This document shows positions 25,561 through 34,167 of a DNA stretch of 64,000 nt, piece by piece. Positions within the stretch are counted from its first letter, which is position 1. Every line of letters begins with the position of its first letter. Made by a program: the position numbers and the translations under genes. The notes under the pieces were generated by a model. It saw only the letters and a program-made list of their open reading frames with translations. It was not told the origin of the DNA and did not search any database. Location of the stretch: positions 40,500 through 104,499 of the forward strand of contig JAQXEZ010000020.1 in assembly GCA_029250605.1 (NCBI GenBank). Direction: 5' to 3'. Origin of the DNA: Candidatus Thalassarchaeaceae archaeon (GTDB lineage: Archaea; Thermoplasmatota; Poseidoniia; Poseidoniales; Thalassarchaeaceae).

Positions 25561-26607
25561 ATGGTAGAACCCAGTAACGAGGACGGAGTGGTCTTAGTTA
25601 CCGGCGCTAGTGGTTACATTGGCAGTCATATAGTAGCTAATCTCCTTTCCAAGGGAAGAGTCGTGAGAGGAACAGTGAGGGATTCTTCTGACCCCGAGAG
25701 GGTCGGGCACCTCAGAGAGATGGAAGTGGCTGAAGGAGGGGGTTTGGAAATAGTGGAGATGGACCTCCTCAATGGTGAGTCGGTCCATAGTGCCGTTTCT
25801 GGGTGCAGATCTGTGATTCATACGGCAGCGGTTGTGGTTCTCAAGTCCAAGAGGCCGCAGGAGAAGATTGTGGACCCCAGTGTCATTGGTACGAAGAACG
25901 TCCTGGATGCGATTGACGCGTCTGGAACGGTCGAGCACTTGGTTCACACATCCTCCACTGCTGCAATAAGGCCACAGAAGTGGAGTGACGGTCAGACTCT
26001 GACCACTGAATCATGGGCAGACGATGCCACCCTTGAGAACAATCCGTATGGGTTGGCCAAGTTCAGCTCCGAGAGGATTGTCAGGGAATGGCACGCGAAG
26101 AAGGACGGGGCTGGTCCGAGGATGGTGACGATCAATCCCTGTGTCGTCCTAGGTCCGCCGCTATCGAAGAGGCATCTGGATGGGAGCCCTTCGTTCGTGA
26201 TGACCCTATTGAAACGGGAGATCCCCGCTGTGGTTCCTATGCACATCAGCATCGTTGACGTCCGAGATGTCGCTGAGGCACATGTGAGGGCTCTGACCAA
26301 GGGGGACAATGCTGGAAGATACTTGGTCGTGTCCGGGCAGATGTGGTTCAGGGACATAGCCAAGTCACTGAAGAAGGCAAATCCGGAATTGAGGATCCCT
26401 ACGAGGCAGTTGCCATACTCACTCTCATTGCTGGTATCCCTCTTCCATCCAAAGATTAGTGTCGCATGGGCGAGGACCCATCTTGGGAAGCGGCTCTTCT
26501 GGGATGCTTCCCCTGCTGAGCGGGATCTGGGCATGGAATGGAGGGATCCGGGGGTTTCGTTGCTCGAGACCGTTCCCGCGATACTGGAAAACGAGTGGTT
26601 GGGGTGA
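25561..26607 (+). CDS. NAD(P)-dependent reductase, DFR/3-beta-HSD-like extended SDR
   Basis: A 348-residue extended short-chain dehydrogenase. The Rossmann motif is TGASGYIG (14-21), and the active site has Ser132 in HTSSTAA and Tyr163/Lys167 in NPYGLAKFSSE. Substrate-binding halves resemble dihydroflavonol reductase, aldehyde and sterol dehydrogenase relatives. The frame is open 24 codons upstream over the transporter's end, but the ATG at 25561, two bases after that stop, is the natural start. It is in the same direction as the MMPL gene and ends just upstream of the Asp-box lipoprotein. The substrate is unknown. Confidence 0.85.
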   Translation: MVEPSNEDGVVLVTGASGYIGSHIVANLLSKGRVVRGTVRDSSDPERVGHLREMEVAEGGGLEIVEMDLLNGESVHSAVSGCRSVIHTAAVVVLKSKRPQEKIVDPSVIGTKNVLDAIDASGTVEHLVHTSSTAAIRPQKWSDGQTLTTESWADDATLENNPYGLAKFSSERIVREWHAKKDGAGPRMVTINPCVVLGPPLSKRHLDGSPSFVMTLLKREIPAVVPMHISIVDVRDVAEAHVRALTKGDNAGRYLVVSGQMWFRDIAKSLKKANPELRIPTRQLPYSLSLLVSLFHPKISVAWARTHLGKRLFWDASPAERDLGMEWRDPGVSLLETVPAILENEWLG

Positions 26608-26611
26608 TGTT

Positions 26612-28129
26612 TTGACGAAGGTTGCGCAACTCCTCTGTTTCCTTGTGATCTGCTCGACCACTACGGGTTGTACTTGGTGGGAGGATGACCCGGTGGAAGA
26701 GCTTGTCAATGGGACATTCGATTTCGGACGAGACGTGCCCGTCACCACCTGGTTCCACTTCCCGGGAACGCCCTCGGAACGTTGGGCGGTGGACGCAACA
26801 GACCCCAGTGCGATCTTGGCATCGAACATTTCCACTGACTTCTCGGGAAATAGCACGCCTTTCTTCTCCATTGCGACTTACTATGGGACCGGTTTCGATA
26901 CGTTCGAGCCAACTCTCGGAATCACCTCCTCTGGAGCTATTTTCTTTACCAACTGGAACGGCCTTGGAGATGGGACCCACATCATCAGGTCAATGGACAA
27001 GGGGCAAACTTGGGAGGACGTCGGGCCATTCGGCCAGATCGATGATGACTCTGGGCAGACCCCGAACTCGAACGACCCCTACATCTACGTGGACAAATTC
27101 ACCGACAGGATCGTCAAATTCGACATGCACGTTCTCGCATCCATGTTCGTTGAGTACTCGGACAATGACGGTGATTCCTGGAGCATTCCCTACCCAGTTG
27201 AAGGGTACTACGTAACCCAGGACCACCAGAGCATTGCCTCGATGCCCCCTCCGCCAGGCGTAACGGCTTTCCACCCCGTAATCTACGTCTACTGCATCAA
27301 TACAGGATCCCCGGCTGCTGGAGCTCAATGCTCAAGGTCGCTTAATGGGGGCCTGTCATGGGACGTTCAGAGAATCGGTTTCCCTATCGAGAGCTTTCCG
27401 CAATGCTCGGGCCTTCATGGACATCTTGCTGGAGGTTTGGATGGGTCGATATACAGAGGCAACCCCTCATGTGAAGGTCCTGCAGTATATCGTTCCCTTG
27501 ATGGGGGGTACAGTTGGACAGAACACACAATCACCACCGAAGTGGGGATGCAGGACGGATGGCATGCCCATGAGGTAGCAACTGCAGTGGATGACGGCGG
27601 GAACGTACACGCAACTTGGATCGGGGACGATCTGAAGCCATGGTATGCAAACTCCCGGGACCAAGGGGCTACATGGAGCACCCCGATGATGGTCGCAGCC
27701 CCGGGAGTCGTTGAGACCGGTTTCCCGACTATATTCGCCGGGGCCGCTGGGAGGGTCGTTTTGGGCTACATCGGAGAGATTGAGGACTATGACGAGGGGA
27801 ATGGCACTGGAGGGTGGTCGGGATACATGGCAATCATGACGGATTCCTTTGCCGAGAGGCCGCTGATCACGAGCGTGGCAGTGAACAGCCCTGGTGACCC
27901 GTTGGACATCACCCCTGACTGCGGGAACGTTAGATGCGGAGGGTTCGGGGACTTCATTGACGTGGAGATAGATGACGAGGGAAGGCCTTGGATAGCCTTG
28001 GCCCATAATGCAGCAGGATTCGATGAGGCAATCATTGGCACCCTGATGGAGGGGCCTTCACTGTACGGGGAGTTGGCGTATCTTGAGCCGCTTCCCGCCG
28101 GGGGAAACACAACTCTGCTGCTTGGATGA
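26612..28129 (+). CDS. Asp-box (BNR) repeat lipoprotein, first of a tandem pair
   Basis: A 505-residue secreted, probably lipid-anchored beta-propeller protein. I start at TTG 26612, because a signal peptide (VAQLLCFLVICSTTTGC, candidate lipid Cys20) follows directly; the frame is open farther upstream over the reductase gene, without a signal. At least five Asp-box hairpins are visible: SMDKGQTWEDV, SDNDGDSWSIP, SLNGGLSWDVQ, SLDGGYSWTEH and SRDQGATWSTP. Such repeats occur in sialidases, photosystem assembly factors and other propellers. No sialidase Arg triad could be confirmed. It resembles the next gene closely in order of motifs (for example ATYYGTGFDTFEPTLGITS). Confidence 0.75.
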   Translation: MTKVAQLLCFLVICSTTTGCTWWEDDPVEELVNGTFDFGRDVPVTTWFHFPGTPSERWAVDATDPSAILASNISTDFSGNSTPFFSIATYYGTGFDTFEPTLGITSSGAIFFTNWNGLGDGTHIIRSMDKGQTWEDVGPFGQIDDDSGQTPNSNDPYIYVDKFTDRIVKFDMHVLASMFVEYSDNDGDSWSIPYPVEGYYVTQDHQSIASMPPPPGVTAFHPVIYVYCINTGSPAAGAQCSRSLNGGLSWDVQRIGFPIESFPQCSGLHGHLAGGLDGSIYRGNPSCEGPAVYRSLDGGYSWTEHTITTEVGMQDGWHAHEVATAVDDGGNVHATWIGDDLKPWYANSRDQGATWSTPMMVAAPGVVETGFPTIFAGAAGRVVLGYIGEIEDYDEGNGTGGWSGYMAIMTDSFAERPLITSVAVNSPGDPLDITPDCGNVRCGGFGDFIDVEIDDEGRPWIALAHNAAGFDEAIIGTLMEGPSLYGELAYLEPLPAGGNTTLLLG

Positions 28130-28190
28130 ATTTGCAAGGGAGGGGGAGACGGGGGGTTTTCGCCCTAATGGCCATCAATCCGTTTAACTG

Positions 28191-29666
28191 ATGTATGGAT
28201 GGCTCGGCCGCTGTGTCGTGAGAGCCGTCGCCCTGAGCATTGTATCCCTCATGATTTTAGCATCAGTAAGTGGTTGCTTCGGTAAAGAAAGTGAGGTCGT
28301 CGAGGAAGTTGGTTTGTTCGATGCCCTGTGCCCCGAGGAGCATGGTGGCTTGATTAGCAACACGACATGGTACCACTTTGCGAACGCGACGGATGCAACC
28401 CTGAATCCAGAAGCTGGGAATCTAACGGACGGGAACGCCCCCGTATGTGCAATTGGGACTTACTACGGGATAGGTTTCTCGACCTTTGAGCCTACTATCG
28501 GAATCACATCACAGGATAACCTGTACATGAGTAGCTGGGGTAATGGAGTTGCTGGTTCGACCGCGATTGTGCAGTGCAGTGGCCTTATTGGGATGATGAA
28601 TATCTCCGAATACACGTGCCAGGACGTATATAGTGCCCTATTGCCAGTAGCCAACAGCAACGACCCGTACGTGTACGTCGATCCATGGACTGACCGCATC
28701 ATGAAGTTCGACATGCATGCCCTCCTCGGAATGACTGTAGAATGGTCTGACAATGAGGGAGGGACGTGGATAGGTCCGACTCCTGCTACGGGTTGGTCGG
28801 TTCAGGATCACCAGACCATCGCCTCTTCCCCCTACAACGCTCTTTTCCACGAAACCACATGGGTGTTCTGCGTGAACGGGAACTACCCCTACCCCGTTTG
28901 CTCAACCAGCAATGACGGGGGGGCGACTTGGGGGCCCGAGGTCCCAGGGGCGCCGACTGACTGCAACAGCGGTGGTTTGACTGGTCACATGGTTGGTTCG
29001 AACAACGGGAACTTCTACCGTGGAAACCCAGGTTGCAATGGAGAGGGGTACTCGATTTTCAGGAGTACCAATGGAGGGCTCACTTGGACGGAACACCCAC
29101 TTCCGACAGAAACCACAGGGACGGCGCAGACGTGGAACTTCGAGGAGGCACAGGTGTACCCGGATGAGGAGGATAACGTCCACGCGATGTGGATGGGTTC
29201 TGACAACATGCCCTACTACAGTTATTCCACTGATGAGGGGGGAAGTTGGAGTGCCCCACTGATGATTGCCCCGCCTGCGGGACTGAATGGTACTGGCTTC
29301 CCAGCAATTGCTGCTGGTGATTCTGGGATGGTGGCATTCGCGTATATCGGAGACTCGGGAGGTGACAATTGGAATGGGTACATCGGGATAATTACCGATG
29401 CATTCAGCCCGATGCCTCTGATTACGACCGTGCAGGTCAATGAGGTGGGGGATCCATTGGACACAACAGCAGACTGCGGGTTCAACAGGTGCGGGGGTTT
29501 CGGTGACTTCATCGACATCCTTGTCGATGCTCATGGGCGCCCGTGGTTCGGCCTCTCTCACAACATAGTCGACCAGGGGATTTACGGGACTATTGCAATT
29601 GGGCCCTCGCTACGAGCTGGTGTGACGGTGCAGGAGATGCCGACAGGCGGCCCCAGCACCCTTTGA
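28191..29666 (+). CDS. Asp-box (BNR) repeat lipoprotein, second of a tandem pair
   Basis: A 491-residue paralogue of the preceding gene. The signal peptide ends in the lipobox-like SVSGC (Cys29), followed by an acidic linker. Asp-boxes include SDNEGGTWIGP, SNDGGATWGPE, STNGGLTWTEH and STDEGGSWSAP. It shares long stretches of pattern with the neighbour (GTYYGIGFSTFEPTIGITS, CGGFGDFIDI near the end), so the pair arose by tandem duplication, but they have diverged substantially. A third, more distant member lies at 60357-61838. Probable location: outer face of the membrane. Ligand or substrate unknown; a glycan is a natural guess for this fold. Confidence 0.75.
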   Translation: MYGWLGRCVVRAVALSIVSLMILASVSGCFGKESEVVEEVGLFDALCPEEHGGLISNTTWYHFANATDATLNPEAGNLTDGNAPVCAIGTYYGIGFSTFEPTIGITSQDNLYMSSWGNGVAGSTAIVQCSGLIGMMNISEYTCQDVYSALLPVANSNDPYVYVDPWTDRIMKFDMHALLGMTVEWSDNEGGTWIGPTPATGWSVQDHQTIASSPYNALFHETTWVFCVNGNYPYPVCSTSNDGGATWGPEVPGAPTDCNSGGLTGHMVGSNNGNFYRGNPGCNGEGYSIFRSTNGGLTWTEHPLPTETTGTAQTWNFEEAQVYPDEEDNVHAMWMGSDNMPYYSYSTDEGGSWSAPLMIAPPAGLNGTGFPAIAAGDSGMVAFAYIGDSGGDNWNGYIGIITDAFSPMPLITTVQVNEVGDPLDTTADCGFNRCGGFGDFIDILVDAHGRPWFGLSHNIVDQGIYGTIAIGPSLRAGVTVQEMPTGGPSTL

Positions 29667-29671
29667 TTCAT

Positions 29672-30310
29672 TCAGAATACTTCTGGGACGAGCCCGTATG
29701 CCTGGTATGCGAACCCGGCGGCGAATGCGAACATCCCGATTCCGCATATCCCGAGAGCGAAGCGATACCCCCGGGGTGAGAGCCTTCCTCTCGTGCGATC
29801 GAAGAAGTAAGCTATGGTGACCTTCACGATGATGATGGAAATGAGGAAGGAGAGGGCGTAGGCGACTGGTGCTAGTGGTTCCTCGCCTGCAGCGGTAGCC
29901 ATCAGAGGTCCGCCGATGAGGAACCAGAAGACGTAGACGTTCGGATTCAGCAGGTTGGTCATCACCCCTCTCCTGAAAGATCCAGTGACCTCCTCCTGTT
30001 CTATCTCCGGATCGGGTGGCTCAATCCTGAAGCAGTCGATCCCGAACCAAACCAAGAAGCCGGCCCCGAGTAGTGATATCAGGAACAATATCGAGGGCTG
30101 TTCCGCGATCCAACCTGATAGGAAGACGCTGACTATGATGAGGGGGCCGTCCGTGAAGATTGGTGCGGATGCGGCTCTTGCTCCAGCTGACCAGCCCCCA
30201 GTCAGGGTTTCGCGAATCACCATTGTCAGCAGTGGTCCGGGACGGATTCCCTCGAATATCCCGAGGGCTACTCCCGCGGCGGCGAGAGCGAGAATGAGGT
30301 CTGTTTGCAT
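29672..30310 (-). CDS. LysE-type transporter, second copy in the window
   Basis: A 212-residue membrane protein with about six helices. The N-terminal GIFEGIRPGPLLTMVIRETL (residues 18-37) matches the family's helix-1 signature with its PGP, but the alignment is looser than for the first copy. A charged loop EPPDPEIEQEEVTGS separates the halves, and NLLNPNVYVFWFLIGGP is the second-half motif. The stop is close to the convergent lipoprotein's stop (five bases between), and it starts three bases after the Bax inhibitor-type gene ends on the same strand, so the two are probably cotranscribed. The substrate is unknown. Confidence 0.78.
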   Translation of the reverse strand: MQTDLILALAAAGVALGIFEGIRPGPLLTMVIRETLTGGWSAGARAASAPIFTDGPLIIVSVFLSGWIAEQPSILFLISLLGAGFLVWFGIDCFRIEPPDPEIEQEEVTGSFRRGVMTNLLNPNVYVFWFLIGGPLMATAAGEEPLAPVAYALSFLISIIIVKVTIAYFFDRTRGRLSPRGYRFALGICGIGMFAFAAGFAYQAYGLVPEVF

Positions 30311-30313
30311 CTT

Positions 30314-31075
30314 CTAGCGCCTCGATACGGCAATCTTTGCCAGCAACTTCAGAATCTCTAGGTAGAGCCATATCAGCGTGACCATTAATCCGAAGGCAGC
30401 CCTCCACTCCAACTGCTTCGGAGCTCCTCGCTGAACTCCTCTCTCGATAAAGTCGAAGTCTGCCACCAAGCATAGGGCTCCGATGCCGACGACGAACAGT
30501 GAAAATGCGATTCCCAGTGGACCTGCCCCATGGATGTATGGGAAATGGAACCAACCAGTTATCGCTCCCACTATTGAAACCATGTATATCATAAAGATGG
30601 CGAAGACTGCCGATGTGACTGCAATAGCCATGTTTCTGTCCCAGCTAATCAGTCCGGCCCGGTATATTGTGATCATCCCCCCGAGGATCAAAAAGGTCAG
30701 GAAGGCGGCGAGTAATCCGATTCCTGGAAGTGCGAGTTGGATCTCGAAGTACCAAGTCATTCCTCCGATAAATAGACCCTGTAATGCTGCATATGTGCAG
30801 ATTAGAATCGGATTCATTGACCCGGAGATGAATACTATCATCGCCACTATGAAGCTACCCAATGCACCCAAGAAGGCAAGTGGAGCGGCTTCGGGCATTG
30901 AGAATGCAGTAGCCAATGCAGTGGAAGTAGTGATTAGTAGTAGGAGCCCGGTCTTCTCCGACACGCCCTCTATCGTCATCATGTTTGACTCGTGACCCCC
31001 CCACCATGGTGCATCGGTGTAAGCAGACTTCTCGAAAGTTGAGTCATTCAGTGCTGGGTTTCCTGAGCGGTACAT
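30314..31075 (-). CDS. Bax inhibitor-1/YccA-like membrane protein
   Basis: A 253-residue membrane protein with seven hydrophobic helices. The N-terminal MYRSGNPALNDSTFEK is the starting motif of the BaxI_1 branch of the Bax inhibitor-1 (TMBIM) family, which supports the ATG at 31075 over the GTG at 31114. The final helix with LVADFDFIERG followed by WRAAFGLMVTLIWLYLEILKLL contains the conserved acidic pair region of TMBIM proteins, implicated in pH-gated cation leak. It lies just downstream of uvrA and upstream of the LysE-type gene. The physiological role in archaea is not established. Confidence 0.85.
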   Translation of the reverse strand: MYRSGNPALNDSTFEKSAYTDAPWWGGHESNMMTIEGVSEKTGLLLLITTSTALATAFSMPEAAPLAFLGALGSFIVAMIVFISGSMNPILICTYAALQGLFIGGMTWYFEIQLALPGIGLLAAFLTFLILGGMITIYRAGLISWDRNMAIAVTSAVFAIFMIYMVSIVGAITGWFHFPYIHGAGPLGIAFSLFVVGIGALCLVADFDFIERGVQRGAPKQLEWRAAFGLMVTLIWLYLEILKLLAKIAVSRR

Positions 31076-31122
31076 TGGAACTCGGTTGGTGTGGCCCTTC
31101 TCAAGGGTTGGCACGTAATCCG

Positions 31123-34101
31123 TCAGAACATCCCAATCAGATGCTGCCCAGTGTAGCTGCCGGGCTCCCTAGCGACTTCATCCGGGGTTCCAGCCACCAC
31201 TACTTGCCCTCCCATCTCGCCACCCTCTGGGCCGAGGTCGATTATCCAATCTGCGCACTTGATGACGTCTAGGTGGTGCTCGATGACGATGACCGTGTGT
31301 CCGTTGCGCCGTAGCCTGAGGAGGACCTCTATGAGTTGGTGGACGTCAGACAGGGCGAGGCCTGTGGTCGGTTCGTCGAGGATGTAGAATGTGTGCTTTC
31401 TAGGGGTTTTATGCAGTTCCGTGGAGAGCTTTACTCTCTGGGCCTCTCCACCTGAGAGGGTCGTCGCGGGCTGCCCTAGGCGAATGTAGCCCAGACCGAC
31501 GTCACTGACCGTCTTGACGATTTTATGGATCCTCGGTTGGTTCTCGAAGAACTCGCACGCCTCATCCACGCTCATCTCCAGAATATCGTGAATTGTCTTT
31601 CCCCTCCACTTCACCTCGAGAGTCTCACGAGTGTACCTCTTGCCCTTGCAGACGTCGCAAGTAACCCACACATCTGGGAGGAAGTTCATCTCCAGCTTCG
31701 TCGAACCTGCTCCGCTGCACGCCTCGCACCTGCCTCCTCTGACATTGAACGAGAACTGGCCGGGCTCGTACCCCCTCTCCTTGGCCATCTTTGTTTGAGA
31801 GAAGAGTTCTCTGATAGGGCCAAAGGCACCTGTGTAAGTTGCTGGGTTTGACCTCGGGGTTCGCCCTATTGGGGACTGATTGATCACGATGGCCTTGTCC
31901 ACCATCTCCAAACCTGAAATGGAATCCACAGCCCCAGGGGTCGAGTCGGTGCCGTGCAGTTCCCTCAGGAGTGCTGGTGCGAGTGTCTCCGTGACCAATG
32001 AGGACTTCCCTGATCCAGAAACCCCTGTTACCGCTACCATGCAACCCATCGGGATTTCAACTTCGATGTCCTGGAGGTTGTTCTGCCTAGCGCCGGAGAT
32101 CGTGACCCATCTGTCCTTTGCTGGCTCGACCCTGTCATCGGGGATTGGGATGGTCTGCCTCCCGGAAAGGTACGCTGCAGTCATGCTTTCCTCGTTAGCG
32201 AGGAGTTCGTCGTAAGTCCCGTTGACGATTAATCTCCCGCCATCCTTCCCGGCACCGGGACCTAGGTCGACCAGCCAATCGGCCTGCTTCATGGTGGCCT
32301 CGTCATGCTCAACGACCAGTAGGGTGTTGCCGAGATCCGTGAGTTCCCTCAGCGTCTCCAATAGTCGGTCGTTATCACGGGGGTGGAGACCGATGCTGGG
32401 CTCGTCTAGGACGTACATGACGCCAGTGAGGCGTGTTCCAATCTGTGTTGCCAGCCGGATCCTCTGGCTCTCCCCGCCCGAGAGGGTGTTGGCCCTCCTG
32501 TCCAACGTCAGATAATCCAGACCAACCAAGGCTAGGAATCGGAGTCGGGATTCTATCTCCTTGATGATCTCCTTCCCTATGTACATGGATCTCTCATCCA
32601 GCTTCTCCGTGGCGCTTACTGTGATGCTCGAGGGGGCTTCTCGGTCCAGTTTCTCCCATGTGTCATCCAGACCCCCGAGCCTCCAGTTCTGTACCACTGC
32701 AAGAGCCTCGAGAACGCTGCACTTGGAGATTCCAGGAAGGTTGATTCCGCCTACCGTGACCTTGCATACGGCATCATTGAGTTTGTCGCCAAGGCAGTTG
32801 GTGCATGGCTCATCGGTCATGAAAGAAGAGAGGCGTGACCTAGTGCGCTCCGAGCTCGTGTCCTTGTATGTGCGGGAGAGTCGGGAGAACACCCCCTCCC
32901 ATGGCCTGGACATCGTGTAGGAGGATCCCTTCTCTGAATTGAATTCGAAGTCTATTGATTCGCCCCCTGATCCATTGAGCATGATGTCCCTGCTGTCATC
33001 ATCCAGTTCCCCGAATGGTACGTCTGTTGGGATTCCAAAGTGTTCGCAGGTCTGAGTCATCTGGCTGCGATACCAACCGGACATCATTGACCTCCGGAAC
33101 GGCCTAATGCATCCCTCCCCCACTGTTGCGGTTCTGTCGATGACTAGGTCGTGCGAGAACGACCTCTCAACGCCGAGGCCCTGGCAAGTGGGACATGCTC
33201 CCAGGGGGTTGTTGAAAGAGAAGACCCTTGGGCTCATCTCCGGTAGGAATGCACCGTGAGTGGGACATGCGAACTCCTCCGAGTAGGCGATTACCTCTCC
33301 CTCCTCAGTTCTGAATCTCTGCTCTTCCGAGTTGTCATCCCCTGGTTTGGGAGCGCTTAGGCTCTCTACTGCGACTGATCCTGCCCCTAGTCTCAATCCA
33401 GACTCTATTGCTTCTGTGAGTCTCTGCCTATTGGCCGGGGTAAGTAGCATCCTGTCGATCCTTACGTCGATATCGTGTCTCAGGTTCTTCTCCAGCCGAG
33501 GAGGGTCTTCGAAACTCGCCTCCCTTCCGTTTACCTTTCCGGCTAGGTATCCCTGATCTACCAGAGCAGTAAACAAATCAGCATGCGTCCCCTTCCTGTT
33601 CCTAATCGTAGGACTCCAGATTGCGATTCCATGTCCCTCGAACCTCCAAAGGACGTCGTCTACTATCTCCTGGACGGTTCGCCTGCTAACCTCCCGGTCG
33701 CATTCAGGGCAGTGTGGGAGGCCCACCCTTGCCCATAGTAGTCTCATGTAGTCCATCATCTCGGTAACTGTAGCAACAGTGGAACGAGGGTTGTGGCTTC
33801 CCTGCTTCTGGTCAATGCTGATTGCAGGAGATAACCCTTCGATCGAGTCGCAATCTGGCTTCTTCATCTGCCCCAGGAACTGCCTCGCATAGGAGCTTAG
33901 GCTCTCCACGTACCTCCTCTGGCCCTCTGCATAGAGGGTGTCGAATGCGAGGCTTGACTTCCCAGAACCGGACACTCCTGAGATTACTACGAACATGCCT
34001 CTGGGAATGCTGACGTCTATGTCCTTGAGATTGTGAGTTCGGGCCCCCTTTACCTCTATCCAACCGTGCTCGGAGAAACCGTTCTTCTTCTTTTCAGACA
34101 T
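31123..34101 (-). CDS. uvrA: Excinuclease ABC subunit A
   Basis: DNA-damage sensor ATPase of nucleotide excision repair, 992 residues from the ATG at 34101 (a longer frame to 34131 adds ten residues). Two ABC modules are present: Walker A GVSGSGKSS at 42-50 and again near 690, with signatures LSGGESQRIRLA and LSGGEAQRVKLS. Zinc-finger cysteines CPEC and CEAC...CDVC, the UvrB-interaction and insertion regions and the conserved DEPSIGLHPRDN and DEPTTGLALSD segments are in order. UvrA is bacterial in origin and was acquired by several mesophilic archaea. uvrB and uvrC are not in this window. It follows nreA by 66 bases on the same strand. Confidence 0.97.
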   Translation of the reverse strand: MSEKKKNGFSEHGWIEVKGARTHNLKDIDVSIPRGMFVVISGVSGSGKSSLAFDTLYAEGQRRYVESLSSYARQFLGQMKKPDCDSIEGLSPAISIDQKQGSHNPRSTVATVTEMMDYMRLLWARVGLPHCPECDREVSRRTVQEIVDDVLWRFEGHGIAIWSPTIRNRKGTHADLFTALVDQGYLAGKVNGREASFEDPPRLEKNLRHDIDVRIDRMLLTPANRQRLTEAIESGLRLGAGSVAVESLSAPKPGDDNSEEQRFRTEEGEVIAYSEEFACPTHGAFLPEMSPRVFSFNNPLGACPTCQGLGVERSFSHDLVIDRTATVGEGCIRPFRRSMMSGWYRSQMTQTCEHFGIPTDVPFGELDDDSRDIMLNGSGGESIDFEFNSEKGSSYTMSRPWEGVFSRLSRTYKDTSSERTRSRLSSFMTDEPCTNCLGDKLNDAVCKVTVGGINLPGISKCSVLEALAVVQNWRLGGLDDTWEKLDREAPSSITVSATEKLDERSMYIGKEIIKEIESRLRFLALVGLDYLTLDRRANTLSGGESQRIRLATQIGTRLTGVMYVLDEPSIGLHPRDNDRLLETLRELTDLGNTLLVVEHDEATMKQADWLVDLGPGAGKDGGRLIVNGTYDELLANEESMTAAYLSGRQTIPIPDDRVEPAKDRWVTISGARQNNLQDIEVEIPMGCMVAVTGVSGSGKSSLVTETLAPALLRELHGTDSTPGAVDSISGLEMVDKAIVINQSPIGRTPRSNPATYTGAFGPIRELFSQTKMAKERGYEPGQFSFNVRGGRCEACSGAGSTKLEMNFLPDVWVTCDVCKGKRYTRETLEVKWRGKTIHDILEMSVDEACEFFENQPRIHKIVKTVSDVGLGYIRLGQPATTLSGGEAQRVKLSTELHKTPRKHTFYILDEPTTGLALSDVHQLIEVLLRLRRNGHTVIVIEHHLDVIKCADWIIDLGPEGGEMGGQVVVAGTPDEVAREPGSYTGQHLIGMF

Positions 34102-34167
34102 CGCATCACCTCGGGCAGAGTAAGCAGTCACAGCGCGCTCCTTTCAAACCATGCCTGAGCAATCTTC

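Noticed and set aside
26459..26611. Longer start for the first Asp-box lipoprotein
   Set aside because: It would overlap the reductase gene and put about 50 residues before the signal peptide, which would then not be N-terminal.
28130..28190. Possible GGGG...CCC hairpin terminator between the two Asp-box genes
   Set aside because: The pairing is short and imperfect and is not followed by a convincing T-tract; I cannot support it as a terminator.
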